Shown here piece by piece: positions 43,003 through 50,891 of a stretch of 64,000 bases of DNA. The position numbers and the translations under genes were made by a program. Below the pieces are notes generated by a model. The model did not search any database and had not been told where the DNA came from. It saw only the letters and a program-made list of their open reading frames with translations. The stretch comes from Flavobacteriales bacterium. Lineage in GTDB: Bacteria > Bacteroidota > Bacteroidia > JACJYZ01. The stretch lies in contig JACJYZ010000002.1 of assembly GCA_020635855.1 (NCBI GenBank), forward strand, positions 1,116,001 through 1,180,000, given 5' to 3'. Each line of letters opens with the position of its first letter. Position 1 is the stretch's first letter.

Positions 43003-44796
43003 ATGTCACCGGGCGATTACTACGAAAAACAAATCAATGAACTGACCACTTCGGTCGGGCAAATCACAGGAAAAGTTGAAAGGATTTCCTTGTTCAGGCT
43101 GATGTTGGCCGGCATGGCAATCACCTGCATCGTGTTGCTGTTCCGGGAGAGCAACCTGTTGCTTTGGAGCGGACTGGTACTGGCTGTTGGCATATTTGTA
43201 TTCCTGGTGAAAGCCACCACTGCACTGAAAGAGGAGAAGAGATATAAGGAAGAGTTGCTAAAGATCAATCGAAACGAGGTGAAAGCGTTGGCCGGCGATA
43301 TATCCTCGTTTGGAAATGGTAAGGAATATATGGATCCGGAGCATCCTTATTCATACGACATGGACATATTCGGGGATGGTTCCATATTTCAGATGTTAAA
43401 CAGAACCAGCACCCGCCACGGAAATGAGACCCTTGCCGGATGCCTGACAAACTTGTGCACGGATAAGGAGGAAATCATCGCCCGGCAAAAAGCAGTTATT
43501 GAGCTGTCCGGCAAAATCGAATGGAGGCAGAGGTTTCAGGCAGTCGGACAACTCACCGTTGAATCACCATCTGATCGCGGACAGATTGAGTATTGGTTGG
43601 GTGTGCCGAACACTTTCTATGGTAATAAATTCTATGCACGTATCCGCAAGCTGGTTCCGGCTGTTACGCTGGCAGCATGGGTTGTGTGGGCGGTCGGACT
43701 GGTCCCGGTTCATTTGCCGGTGATACTTTCCTCATTGCAGTTGATGCTGACCGGTCAGCACCTCAAGTATGTGAACATGCGGCATCAGCTCATCCACAAA
43801 AATCTGGCAACCCTGAGAAAGTTCTATCGCCTGATGGAAACGATCGAACAGGAAGAATTCAGTTCGGAATACCTGGTTGCCATCAAAAGGAAGACATTCC
43901 GGAATGATCAAGGGCCGTCAGCGTCTTTTGCCCGGCTGATCAGGCTGGTGGATCAACTCGACAACCGATTGAACATGGTGCTGGCAGGTATATTGAACGG
44001 GCTGTTTCTTTGGGATATCAATTACATGTACCAGATTGAAAAGTGGGTGGATGAATTCAGTGAGATGTTCCCGGAATGGATCCACGCCATTGCGCAATTC
44101 GATGCATGTTCAAGCCTGGCAGGTTTCATGTATAACCATCCCGGCTATGACGTGCCTGAAGTTCTTGATGCCGACATGTTTCATCTGGAGGTGAGCAAAG
44201 GCGGGCATCCGTTGCTGGATCGGGAGGGCCTTGTAACCAATGACCTTGTTCAGAAGGGCAGTCCGAACCTTCTCCTGATCACCGGCGCCAACATGGCGGG
44301 TAAGAGCACATTCCTGCGAATGATTGGTGTTAACCTGGTGCTGGCGATGGCAGGCACATGCGTGTGTGCGGAGAGGTTCGCTTTTACCCCTGTAAAGTTG
44401 TTCACCAGCATGCGAACGAATGATTCGGTGCAACGGCACACGTCGTTCTTTTTTGCCGAGCTGAAGCGACTCAAATTCATCGTAGACCAGGTGAAGCAAA
44501 ACAAAATGTCCTACATCATGCTGGATGAAATACTGAAAGGAACCAACTCCCGCGACCAGCATTCGGGGGCAAGTAAGCTCATTGAAAACATCATCCGGTT
44601 GAACGGTGTGGGCATGATCGCCACCCACGACGTGGACCTGACCCGGTTGAGTGCTGTTCATCCCGGACAAATCCGGAACATCGCCTTTGAAATTGAGATG
44701 GAGAACAATGAAATGAAATTCGACTATACGTACAGGGATGGGGTATGTCAAAACATGAATGCAACCATGCTGATGGAACAGATGAATATCTTCTGA
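43003..44796 (+). CDS. membrane-tethered MutS-family ATPase
   Basis: MutS-type ABC ATPase of 597 residues without the mismatch-recognition domain I. Two hydrophobic segments near 30-70 and a further pair near 215-255 suggest membrane attachment. The middle holds a helical lever/core region (130-400). The C-terminal ATPase has Walker A GANMAGKSTFLRM near 427, the TSMRTNDSV stretch, an SFFFAELKRLK segment, Walker B YIMLDEILKGTNSRD near 503 and the switch His in IATHDVDL. Such proteins occur in Bacteroidota; their role in repair is not shown. It is not ordinary MutS or MutS2 (no Smr domain). Confidence 0.85.
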   Translation: MSPGDYYEKQINELTTSVGQITGKVERISLFRLMLAGMAITCIVLLFRESNLLLWSGLVLAVGIFVFLVKATTALKEEKRYKEELLKINRNEVKALAGDISSFGNGKEYMDPEHPYSYDMDIFGDGSIFQMLNRTSTRHGNETLAGCLTNLCTDKEEIIARQKAVIELSGKIEWRQRFQAVGQLTVESPSDRGQIEYWLGVPNTFYGNKFYARIRKLVPAVTLAAWVVWAVGLVPVHLPVILSSLQLMLTGQHLKYVNMRHQLIHKNLATLRKFYRLMETIEQEEFSSEYLVAIKRKTFRNDQGPSASFARLIRLVDQLDNRLNMVLAGILNGLFLWDINYMYQIEKWVDEFSEMFPEWIHAIAQFDACSSLAGFMYNHPGYDVPEVLDADMFHLEVSKGGHPLLDREGLVTNDLVQKGSPNLLLITGANMAGKSTFLRMIGVNLVLAMAGTCVCAERFAFTPVKLFTSMRTNDSVQRHTSFFFAELKRLKFIVDQVKQNKMSYIMLDEILKGTNSRDQHSGASKLIENIIRLNGVGMIATHDVDLTRLSAVHPGQIRNIAFEIEMENNEMKFDYTYRDGVCQNMNATMLMEQMNIF

Positions 44797-44876
44797 ATGC
44801 ATTCTTGTGTCTCAAACCAGGCGCCATGTATAAAAAGATAGAGGTTAGAAACTAATCATTCAAACATCCGCGAAGC

Positions 44877-45560
44877 ATGAATTACAGCGTTGTTGCCGTT
44901 TTGCTGGTTTTGGTGGGGGCGTTTTTCGGATGCGAATCATCGGGTACGGATGAACATGCCGCAGCAAGCCTTATGGATGCGGATACCTCCGTCACAAACG
45001 ATGCGGTCATCCTGGAGGCATTACTTAACAAGTCCATAAGCGTGGATACCATGCAGGTGGATCAGCGCGATCCCTTCTTGTACTTTAAATCGGGGTATTT
45101 TCTTGATGAACATAAAAAATATGCACTGGCGGTGATATGTCCTGCGGATAGCATGTATGACGTTTGCGTGTACACCATCGGGCCCGATGGTTGGCAATTG
45201 ATAGATGGCGTTCACGGTCTGGATGCATTTCCTGTTGAGTTTGATGTTATGTTTAAGGATTATAATTTTGATGGACAGAATGATGTGTTTATTCAGGTAA
45301 CGGTATCAAATGGTTGGGCCATGTCTCGGGGGCATCTGTTGATTGTTGATCCGAAAACAAAAGAACTGCAATTGCACCCTGAGGCAAAAGAACTGGCCAA
45401 CTTGCGACCGGATACCGATTCGAATGTGGTTTTCACAGAAGAGTGGGATGGATACGATTCGGTAAATGGTGAGCAACATTTGGTGATGCTCACGCACCGG
45501 TGGATCAACAATGCATTGACTTTGACAGGCAAAAGAAAAGTGACGGTTTCCTTGAGATGA
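44877..45560 (+). CDS. lipoprotein of unknown function
   Basis: 227 residues, signal peptide with lipobox GAFFGC (Cys near 19), then a Ser/Asp-rich linker. The mature part includes FKDYNFDGQNDVFIQ near 125, resembling the D-x-N-x-D calcium-like loop of FG-GAP/VCBS-type beta repeats, suggesting a periplasmic beta-propeller fragment. I do not recognise a family name. Stands alone between the MutS relative and a secreted protein. Confidence 0.7.
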   Translation: MNYSVVAVLLVLVGAFFGCESSGTDEHAAASLMDADTSVTNDAVILEALLNKSISVDTMQVDQRDPFLYFKSGYFLDEHKKYALAVICPADSMYDVCVYTIGPDGWQLIDGVHGLDAFPVEFDVMFKDYNFDGQNDVFIQVTVSNGWAMSRGHLLIVDPKTKELQLHPEAKELANLRPDTDSNVVFTEEWDGYDSVNGEQHLVMLTHRWINNALTLTGKRKVTVSLR

Positions 45561-45685
45561 GTTCCGAAAATGTGGTTGTGATAATTTCACTTCCGTTATG
45601 ATATAAATGCCTGCTTCGTTTGTGTCAATTGGTAATTAAAATGACAAATAAAGAACCATTGCTCATCTTTGCCCGGCAGCCCCAT

Positions 45686-45761
45686 TTTCAAATCAGCACA
45701 TTAGCACATCGCCCCATTATCAAATTTTCAAATTATCACATTCCCACATTCCCACATTCCC
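45686..45761 (+). repeat. octamer array (9 units) running into a start codon
   Basis: After CCCAT (45681-45685): TTTCAAAT, CAGCACAT, TAGCACAT, CGCCCCAT, TATCAAAT, TTTCAAAT, TATCACAT, TCCCACAT, TCCCACAT, then TCCC and the ATG at 45762. The eight-base phase continues into the start codon. Longest member of the nnnCAmAT family here. Confidence 0.75.
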
Positions 45762-46439
45762 ATGCCCCGCTCCCTCACCATCCTCTTCACCTTTCTCTCC
45801 CTCTCCGCTTTCGCCCAATCCGATGACTGCACCTGCTTTGCCGGTATCGGCTCCAGGGAGGAGGATACCCCTTTGTTAACCGTCGGTCTGGACAACGGTG
45901 TGATCCTCGCGGTATGCGGGTTTGAGCAGAAGGGCTTGAGTGAAGAGGAGATCATGGTTTCGGAATTTGACGTGTTCAATTGCGCCACGGGTGCGTCGCT
46001 GGCACAATATGGGATTGCCCGAACCTGCATGCTGAAAAATGAAAAGGGCGGATTGACGATCTCCGAGCTGCGGTTTCTACCTGTGGGGGAAAAGTGGGAA
46101 TGGAAACAGGTGGTTGTGGGAAACCAACGAATCTATGCCAAAGGCGACCAGGTGCAGGTTGCGCCAAAGACACCTGCCTACGAGCCGACAGAGATGGATA
46201 CCGCCAGGACAGGGCCTTACCTGAAAGAAATGCGCGGCCTCAAAGGCACCGGTAAGCTTTACCCGGGAAGCATCGAGGAAATACTGGGCCGGCTTGAGGT
46301 GATGGCATTGAACAATGTTAAGGAAGCGACTGATATGCTGTACGACTTCGAGCACTATTTCCAGGTTGAACTGTCCGGCGCCATTCGTGATCAGTGGATG
46401 GATGCGGTGGAAACGGTGAAGTGGGCAACTGGTAATTAG
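45762..46439 (+). CDS. secreted protein of unknown function
   Basis: 225 residues with a signal peptide ending SAFAQ (residue 19), then SDDCTCFAGIGSREED. Not recognised. The middle has short beta-like stretches and the last 70 residues are mostly helical. It starts right at the end of an octamer repeat array, so its promoter or leader is made of repeat DNA. It is followed by 384 bases of repeats. Confidence 0.65.
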   Translation: MPRSLTILFTFLSLSAFAQSDDCTCFAGIGSREEDTPLLTVGLDNGVILAVCGFEQKGLSEEEIMVSEFDVFNCATGASLAQYGIARTCMLKNEKGGLTISELRFLPVGEKWEWKQVVVGNQRIYAKGDQVQVAPKTPAYEPTEMDTARTGPYLKEMRGLKGTGKLYPGSIEEILGRLEVMALNNVKEATDMLYDFEHYFQVELSGAIRDQWMDAVETVKWATGN

Positions 46440-46803
46440 AAATTAGAAATTAGAAATTAGAAATTAGAAATTAGGAATTAGGAATTAGGAATTAGGAATT
46501 TGGAATAGGGAGGATCGCCCCCCTTGGACAAACGCCCATTTTCAAATCCGCGCCAGTACCTTGCGATTTGGTCAATGGTTCCCTTCGGTCGCGTCAATGG
46601 TGCCGGGCTCTTCTATTGGCCACTGGCCACTGACCATTGACTTCCTCCGTTTGCGTCAATAAGCTGCGCTGTCAAAAGCTCCCTTCGGTCGCGTCAATGG
46701 TGTCCGGCCTTTCTATTGACCACTGACCATTGACCATTGACCATTGACCAATAACCAATAACCAATAACCAATAACCAAATAACCACTATCACATTACCA
46801 CAT
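46440..46803 (+). repeat. gene-free repeat stretch with 7-base arrays
   Basis: It opens with five TAGAAAT and four TAGGAAT units (46443-46500), then a CCCATTTTCAAAT head with one unit (46534-46546). Two copies follow of a block TCCCTTCGGTCGCGTCAATGG (46582 and 46681), then CATTGAC units, four AATAACC units and two nnnCACAT octamers (46788-46803). No open frame of note. Confidence 0.7.
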
Positions 46804-46810
46804 CATTTGC

Positions 46811-46818
46811 TTACTTTG
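46811..46818 (+). promoter_or_regulatory. -7-like element before the TPR lipoprotein gene
   Basis: TTACTTTG, one base from TAnnTTTG, ends five bases before the ATG at 46824. No TTG at the usual distance. Confidence 0.35.
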
Positions 46819-46823
46819 CCTCC

Positions 46824-47810
46824 ATGAAAAAACTGCTGATATGGATGCTGCCCCTGTGTGTATGGCTGGCGGCATGTAACCCGTCGACTGAGAAAGACCA
46901 GCCTGTGTCGGACCTGGAGACGCTCAACCGGAAGATACTGGATAACCCGAACGATGCTTCGTTGTACTACCAACGTTCGAAAATGCAAGCGGAGAGCGGG
47001 CTCTACGAAGCCGCCATCAAAGACATCGACCGTTCGCTGAAGCTGGACTCCACCAAGGCCGATGTGTATTTCACTGCCGGTGAAGCCTATTTCCATATCA
47101 ACCAAACGCGCCAGTCGCGTGATGCCTTTGAGAAGTGCGTGCGCCTCAAACCCGACCACGTGGAGGCCCTGCTGAAACTGGCCGAGTTGTACCTCTATGT
47201 GAAGGGTTATCCCAAGTCGGTGGAGTATGCCGACCAGGTACTGAAGATCGACAAACACCAGTCGAAGGCTTACATGCTGAAAGGGCTCGACTTTAAGATG
47301 CTTGGTGATACCGCCAAGGCCATCTCCAGCTTCCAGACGGCGGTGGAGCAGAACCCCGATTACTATGATGCCTACATGCAACTGGGCCTTCTGAGCGGTA
47401 TTCAGCACAATCCGTTGGCGATCGATTACTACGACAACGCCCTCCGGCTGGACCCTGTGAGCATAGAGGCCATGTACGGGAAGGCCATGTTCTACCAGCA
47501 AAACGGCCATGTGAACCAGGCGCTGGAAGTCTATAACCAGATCCTTACACAGGATTCCAGGCACCTGCAAACCCATTACAACCTCGGCTATATCTATGCG
47601 AACGAGTTCAAGAAATATGCGCTGGCCAAAGGCTTTTTTGAAGACGCACTGAAGGTAGACAGCACCTATCTGAAGGCAGAGTACATGATCGGGTATTGCG
47701 ATGAGATGCTGGGCTTTGACGATAAGGCCGTGGAGATATACTCGGCTGTGCTGAAGAAGGACGCCACGTTCCAATTGGCCACGGACGGATTGCGGCGTTT
47801 GGGATTTTAG
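46824..47810 (+). CDS. TPR-repeat lipoprotein
   Basis: 328 residues; lipobox VWLAAC with Cys near 18. Almost the whole mature part is tetratricopeptide repeats, about eight units of 34 residues (for example AKADVYFTAGEAYFHINQTR and YYDAYMQLGLLSG). Likely a periplasmic, membrane-bound scaffold for protein contacts; partners unknown. Its last 36 bases plus 25 bases downstream are duplicated exactly at 39599-39659. Confidence 0.88.
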   Translation: MKKLLIWMLPLCVWLAACNPSTEKDQPVSDLETLNRKILDNPNDASLYYQRSKMQAESGLYEAAIKDIDRSLKLDSTKADVYFTAGEAYFHINQTRQSRDAFEKCVRLKPDHVEALLKLAELYLYVKGYPKSVEYADQVLKIDKHQSKAYMLKGLDFKMLGDTAKAISSFQTAVEQNPDYYDAYMQLGLLSGIQHNPLAIDYYDNALRLDPVSIEAMYGKAMFYQQNGHVNQALEVYNQILTQDSRHLQTHYNLGYIYANEFKKYALAKGFFEDALKVDSTYLKAEYMIGYCDEMLGFDDKAVEIYSAVLKKDATFQLATDGLRRLGF

Positions 47811-47830
47811 TTCAGGGAGAATTTGGTATA

Positions 47831-47952
47831 GCCACAAAGGCACAAAGACACGAAGATTGTTTTGTTGGTTAAATACAATGCAAACATTGGCTCTTATCCC
47901 TACGGAACGGATGCAGATCCATCCTGCCTTTGTGACTTTGTGCCTTCGTGGC
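47831..47952 (+). repeat. inverted-repeat element with (nCACnAAG)3 ends
   Basis: Left arm GCCACAAAG-GCACAAAG-ACACGAAG, right arm CTTTGTGA-CTTTGTGC-CTTCGTGGC; the arms are 25 bases and pair at about 22 positions. Inner part about 70 bases. MITE-like in shape; no clear target duplication and no matching transposase seen. Related arms at 4974, 39374 and 39655. Confidence 0.6.
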
Positions 47953-48022
47953 ATAAGAATGCTCCTCTTTGTTCAATGCACTTTGGCATGATATTTTGGG
48001 ATGAGGAGATAAACCCGGAATC

Positions 48023-48523
48023 ATGAAGTACCTGAAATTCCTCCTGTTTTTCCTTCTGGTAGCCAGCGTGGTTGCACCTGATACCGCTTCCGCGCAAAGA
48101 GCTGTGAGCCGCATTGCCGCGAGGAAGTTCCTGCGCAGAACCAATGTGGCGATCCTGTATGCCCGTCAACAAGTGAAAGAAAACCGCAACTTCACCGGTG
48201 ACCTGGCGAAGGGCATTGCCCACCAGAAACTGGCCCGCCGGTTGCTGATGCAGAACAAACCCCTGCGGGCCATTCATCATTCACGTCGTGCGCGTCTGTT
48301 GGCTATCCGGGCCATTCGTGCCAATAAAGGCACTGTACGTCCGGAGTTCGAGGTCAACGGGGAAGAAGAGGGGATGATGGGAAACATGCCATCTGATGAA
48401 GACCTGGACAAAGCGCTGAAACGCGATATGCCCGGAGAATCACTCTCTGACGAAGAGGTGATCAAGCGTGATCCTGATATCAATGTAGAGGATGATGCGC
48501 CGGGAAGACCAGGGAAAGAATAG
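48023..48523 (+). CDS. small secreted basic protein, function unknown
   Basis: 166 residues, signal peptide ending TASAQ near residue 25. Residues 26-100 are very rich in Arg/Lys/His (ARRLLMQNKPLRAIHHSRRAR) and likely helical; the tail is acidic (EEEGMMGNMPSDEDLDK, then DPDINVEDDAPGRPG). No family recognised. The first 19 bases and the upstream gap are copied at 39.4-39.6 kb. Its 3' end overlaps the convergent minus-strand gene by 44 bases. Confidence 0.65.
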   Translation: MKYLKFLLFFLLVASVVAPDTASAQRAVSRIAARKFLRRTNVAILYARQQVKENRNFTGDLAKGIAHQKLARRLLMQNKPLRAIHHSRRARLLAIRAIRANKGTVRPEFEVNGEEEGMMGNMPSDEDLDKALKRDMPGESLSDEEVIKRDPDINVEDDAPGRPGKE

Positions 48524-49094
48524 TTTCCCCTGTTTCCTTTACGAAGTATTCCATTCCTGAAAGTTCCATGCCATCCAGCTTCCTGCCGATCTTGACAAAG
48601 GCATCAAGCTGGATTTTCTTTTTCCATGCTTCGGAAGATAAGGATGCCACCGGTTCGTAGTGCGGTGCCACAAACCGATGTTCCCACGGGTCCCTGCCCA
48701 TGGCCATTTGCCAGTTCTCACCGAATGCTGCCTGTGATGATTCCAGAACAGGGCGCAGTTGCTCCAGCCTGTGGCCCTGGAGTTGCAGGGTGCACGTAAT
48801 ACCTTGTCCCCACAGAAAAATGGTCCGGAAGGTGAAGATGTCTTCCGTCGTCATCAGGGCAGGGTAATCCCATGCCATCCAGGGCAGGCCGTGGTGGTTC
48901 TCGCCGCGATGAATCTTGGCGTTCCATGAGGTAAGGGGTTCAGGTATGTTCAATAGGTTTTGGCGGCAATGGAGAATCCATTGATCGCGAACGTGCTGCA
49001 TGTCCTGTAAGAGGTGGGTGAGGGCATTGTTCTTGGCGCGGATCAGGGCTTCGTCGAACAACAGTTGGATGTCGTCCCGGGTCAGGCGATTCAT
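48480..49094 (-). CDS. conserved-looking cytoplasmic protein, function unknown
   Basis: 204 residues, no signal peptide, mixed alpha/beta with many Trp and His (GLPWMAWDYPAL, DPWEHRFVAPHYEP). No family recognised. The base composition and residue use look like those of real genes here. It converges with the secreted basic protein gene and the coding ends overlap by 44 bases. The 168-base gap before it holds (AAGTnnC)-type 7-base units near 49132 and an octamer array. Confidence 0.6.
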   Translation of the reverse strand: MNRLTRDDIQLLFDEALIRAKNNALTHLLQDMQHVRDQWILHCRQNLLNIPEPLTSWNAKIHRGENHHGLPWMAWDYPALMTTEDIFTFRTIFLWGQGITCTLQLQGHRLEQLRPVLESSQAAFGENWQMAMGRDPWEHRFVAPHYEPVASLSSEAWKKKIQLDAFVKIGRKLDGMELSGMEYFVKETGETILSLVFPAHHPLH

Positions 49095-49226
49095 GATTCA
49101 TGTAGCCTATGTGAACCTATAAATAGTCTCAAGTGGCGAGTTTCAAGTCTCAAGTTGGTTCCGACGTACGTATGCATTGCGTCAACTGGTACTTGCGGTG
49201 AATGTTATTCATCTTTGGCGGGATCC

Positions 49227-49263
49227 CCCATTTTCACACTGTCACATCACCACATTGTCACAT
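49227..49263 (+). repeat. octamer array (4 units) at the KAS III stop
   Basis: CCCAT, then TTTCACAC, TGTCACAT, CACCACAT, TGTCACAT. It touches the stop codon of the minus-strand KAS III gene. Same family as 35068, 45686 and 54496. Confidence 0.65.
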
Positions 49264-50351
49264 CAACCGGGCATCTTGTACACCACTGTATTCACATTCA
49301 TGCCGGCGCCTACCGAAGAGAACACCATGTACTGGTTGGGATGGATGCGGTGGCCGTTGAGTTTTTCAGTGAGCAGTAGGTCGAGCAGGATGGGCAGCGT
49401 GGCCACGGAATTGTTGCCGAGTTTTGAGATGGTCATCGGCATGGTATTCTCATCGGCTTCTTCGTAGTTGTATAGTTTGAACAGGCGTAACAGGATGGCT
49501 TTGTTCATTTTGGCGTTGGCCTGGTGCATCAATACCTTGCTGATGTCGGCGAGGCCCAAACCTGCTTTGTTAAGGCAGCTTTGCACCGTTTGGGGTACAT
49601 GGTTCAGCGCGTATTCGTAAAGCTTGCGTCCGTTCATCTTCAGAAAGATGGCCTTCGGGTCCACTTCATTGTTATAGGAGCGGCTCATTTTCAGGAGCTG
49701 GCAGTGGTCAATGGTGTCTGATCGGGTCAGGTGGTGAAGGATGCCTGCTTTTTCTTCGCCTTCCCGGGCTTCCACCACAACGGCACCTGCGCCGTCTGAA
49801 TAGAGCATGCTGTCGACATCGTGGGGGTCGCTGACACGTGACAGCGTTTCCGTACCGATTACCAGTACCTTTTTGGCTTCGCCCGATTGGATGAAGTAGT
49901 GGGCCTGGATCAGTGCCTGCAGCCACCCAGGGCATCCGAAGGGAACGTCATAGGAGACGGTATAGGGATTAACAATTCCAAGATTTTGCTTGATGCGGGA
50001 TGCAATGGTGGGGACGAGGTCGGAGCGCATGTTGTTGGCATCCACATCTCCGAAGTTATGGGCCACGATGATGTAGTCCAGCGATTCTTTATCAATACCG
50101 GCCGAAGCGATGGCTTTCTTCGCTGCCAATAGTCCGAGATCGGATGCCACCTGGTTGGGTTCGGCATACCTTCTTTCCTCAATCTCCGTGATCTCGAAGA
50201 ACTTCTGTACGATCTCAGATACGGGCTTTTGCATGAGCTCACCGGAATCGTAGTAGAAAGTATTTCGAAGGAAATGTTCGTTGGGAATGACAGTTTTCGG
50301 GATCTCGCTCCCGGTGCCTGTGATGATTGAGTTTACAGTGGGTGTAGTCAA
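49263..50351 (-). CDS. 3-oxoacyl-ACP synthase III-like (KAS III / FabH family)
   Basis: Thiolase-fold condensing enzyme, 362 residues. The triad is present: Cys in PFGCPGWLQ near residue 142, His in LMHQANAKMN near 279 and Asn in GNNSVATLP near 314. Members of this group start fatty-acid or related chains from an acyl-CoA, but the exact primer is unknown. The start seems to be TTG 50351. It may be on one transcript with DinB and the carboxyltransferase upstream, with an 81-base gap. Confidence 0.88.
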   Translation of the reverse strand: MTTPTVNSIITGTGSEIPKTVIPNEHFLRNTFYYDSGELMQKPVSEIVQKFFEITEIEERRYAEPNQVASDLGLLAAKKAIASAGIDKESLDYIIVAHNFGDVDANNMRSDLVPTIASRIKQNLGIVNPYTVSYDVPFGCPGWLQALIQAHYFIQSGEAKKVLVIGTETLSRVSDPHDVDSMLYSDGAGAVVVEAREGEEKAGILHHLTRSDTIDHCQLLKMSRSYNNEVDPKAIFLKMNGRKLYEYALNHVPQTVQSCLNKAGLGLADISKVLMHQANAKMNKAILLRLFKLYNYEEADENTMPMTISKLGNNSVATLPILLDLLLTEKLNGHRIHPNQYMVFSSVGAGMNVNTVVYKMPG

Positions 50352-50432
50352 AGTATTTTGGAATCGGGTAAGGACAAATATCTCTTTAAATAATGAGAAT
50401 ACCAGCGTTCTAGCTGATTTATTTGGAAAAGG

Positions 50433-50885
50433 TCAGAAGCCCCGTTTGAAGAAAATGTAGTCGGAAACAGGTGGTGTGATATCTGCAGCACGAAGCATCG
50501 ACACGATTTGGGCCCGGTGGTGGGTGGTGTGGTTGCATACATGGAGGAGGATGTCGCCAGCTGTGTTTTGAAACGATTGCCCCTTGGTGTTTTGATAGGA
50601 GATGACTGCGTTCGGATCCATATCTCCCAACAGGGAAAGGGTGGTGCGATGGTTCTCTTCCTGAACAACGAGGGCGTTTTCCAACGGAAACGTTTCAAAG
50701 GGAGATGAAGATGTTTTTCCCCGGAGTCGGTTGTTCCAGATTCGTTGTGCGTTCAGGATGTGACAGAACAGGGGGTGGGCGCGTTCATCCACCCGATCTT
50801 GATGTGCGATCAACAACTCCAATATCGCACGATTGAAATGATCGTGGTATACGAGCAGGTCGCGGAGCATGTGTTTGGCGTCCAT
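50433..50885 (-). CDS. DinB-family four-helix protein
   Basis: 150 residues, DinB/YfiT-like four-helix bundle with possible metal-binding histidines: one near residue 14 (YHDHFN) and HVCNHTTHHRAQ near 120. Related proteins are thiol transferases or of unknown role. It starts six bases after the stop of the carboxyltransferase gene, so it is co-transcribed with it. Confidence 0.85.
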   Translation of the reverse strand: MDAKHMLRDLLVYHDHFNRAILELLIAHQDRVDERAHPLFCHILNAQRIWNNRLRGKTSSSPFETFPLENALVVQEENHRTTLSLLGDMDPNAVISYQNTKGQSFQNTAGDILLHVCNHTTHHRAQIVSMLRAADITPPVSDYIFFKRGF

Positions 50886-50891
50886 GACGAA

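Noticed and set aside
45686..45761. CRISPR array (octamer units or 213-base units)
   Set aside because: No repeat-spacer alternation of CRISPR size, no cas genes, and the units are directly adjoining.
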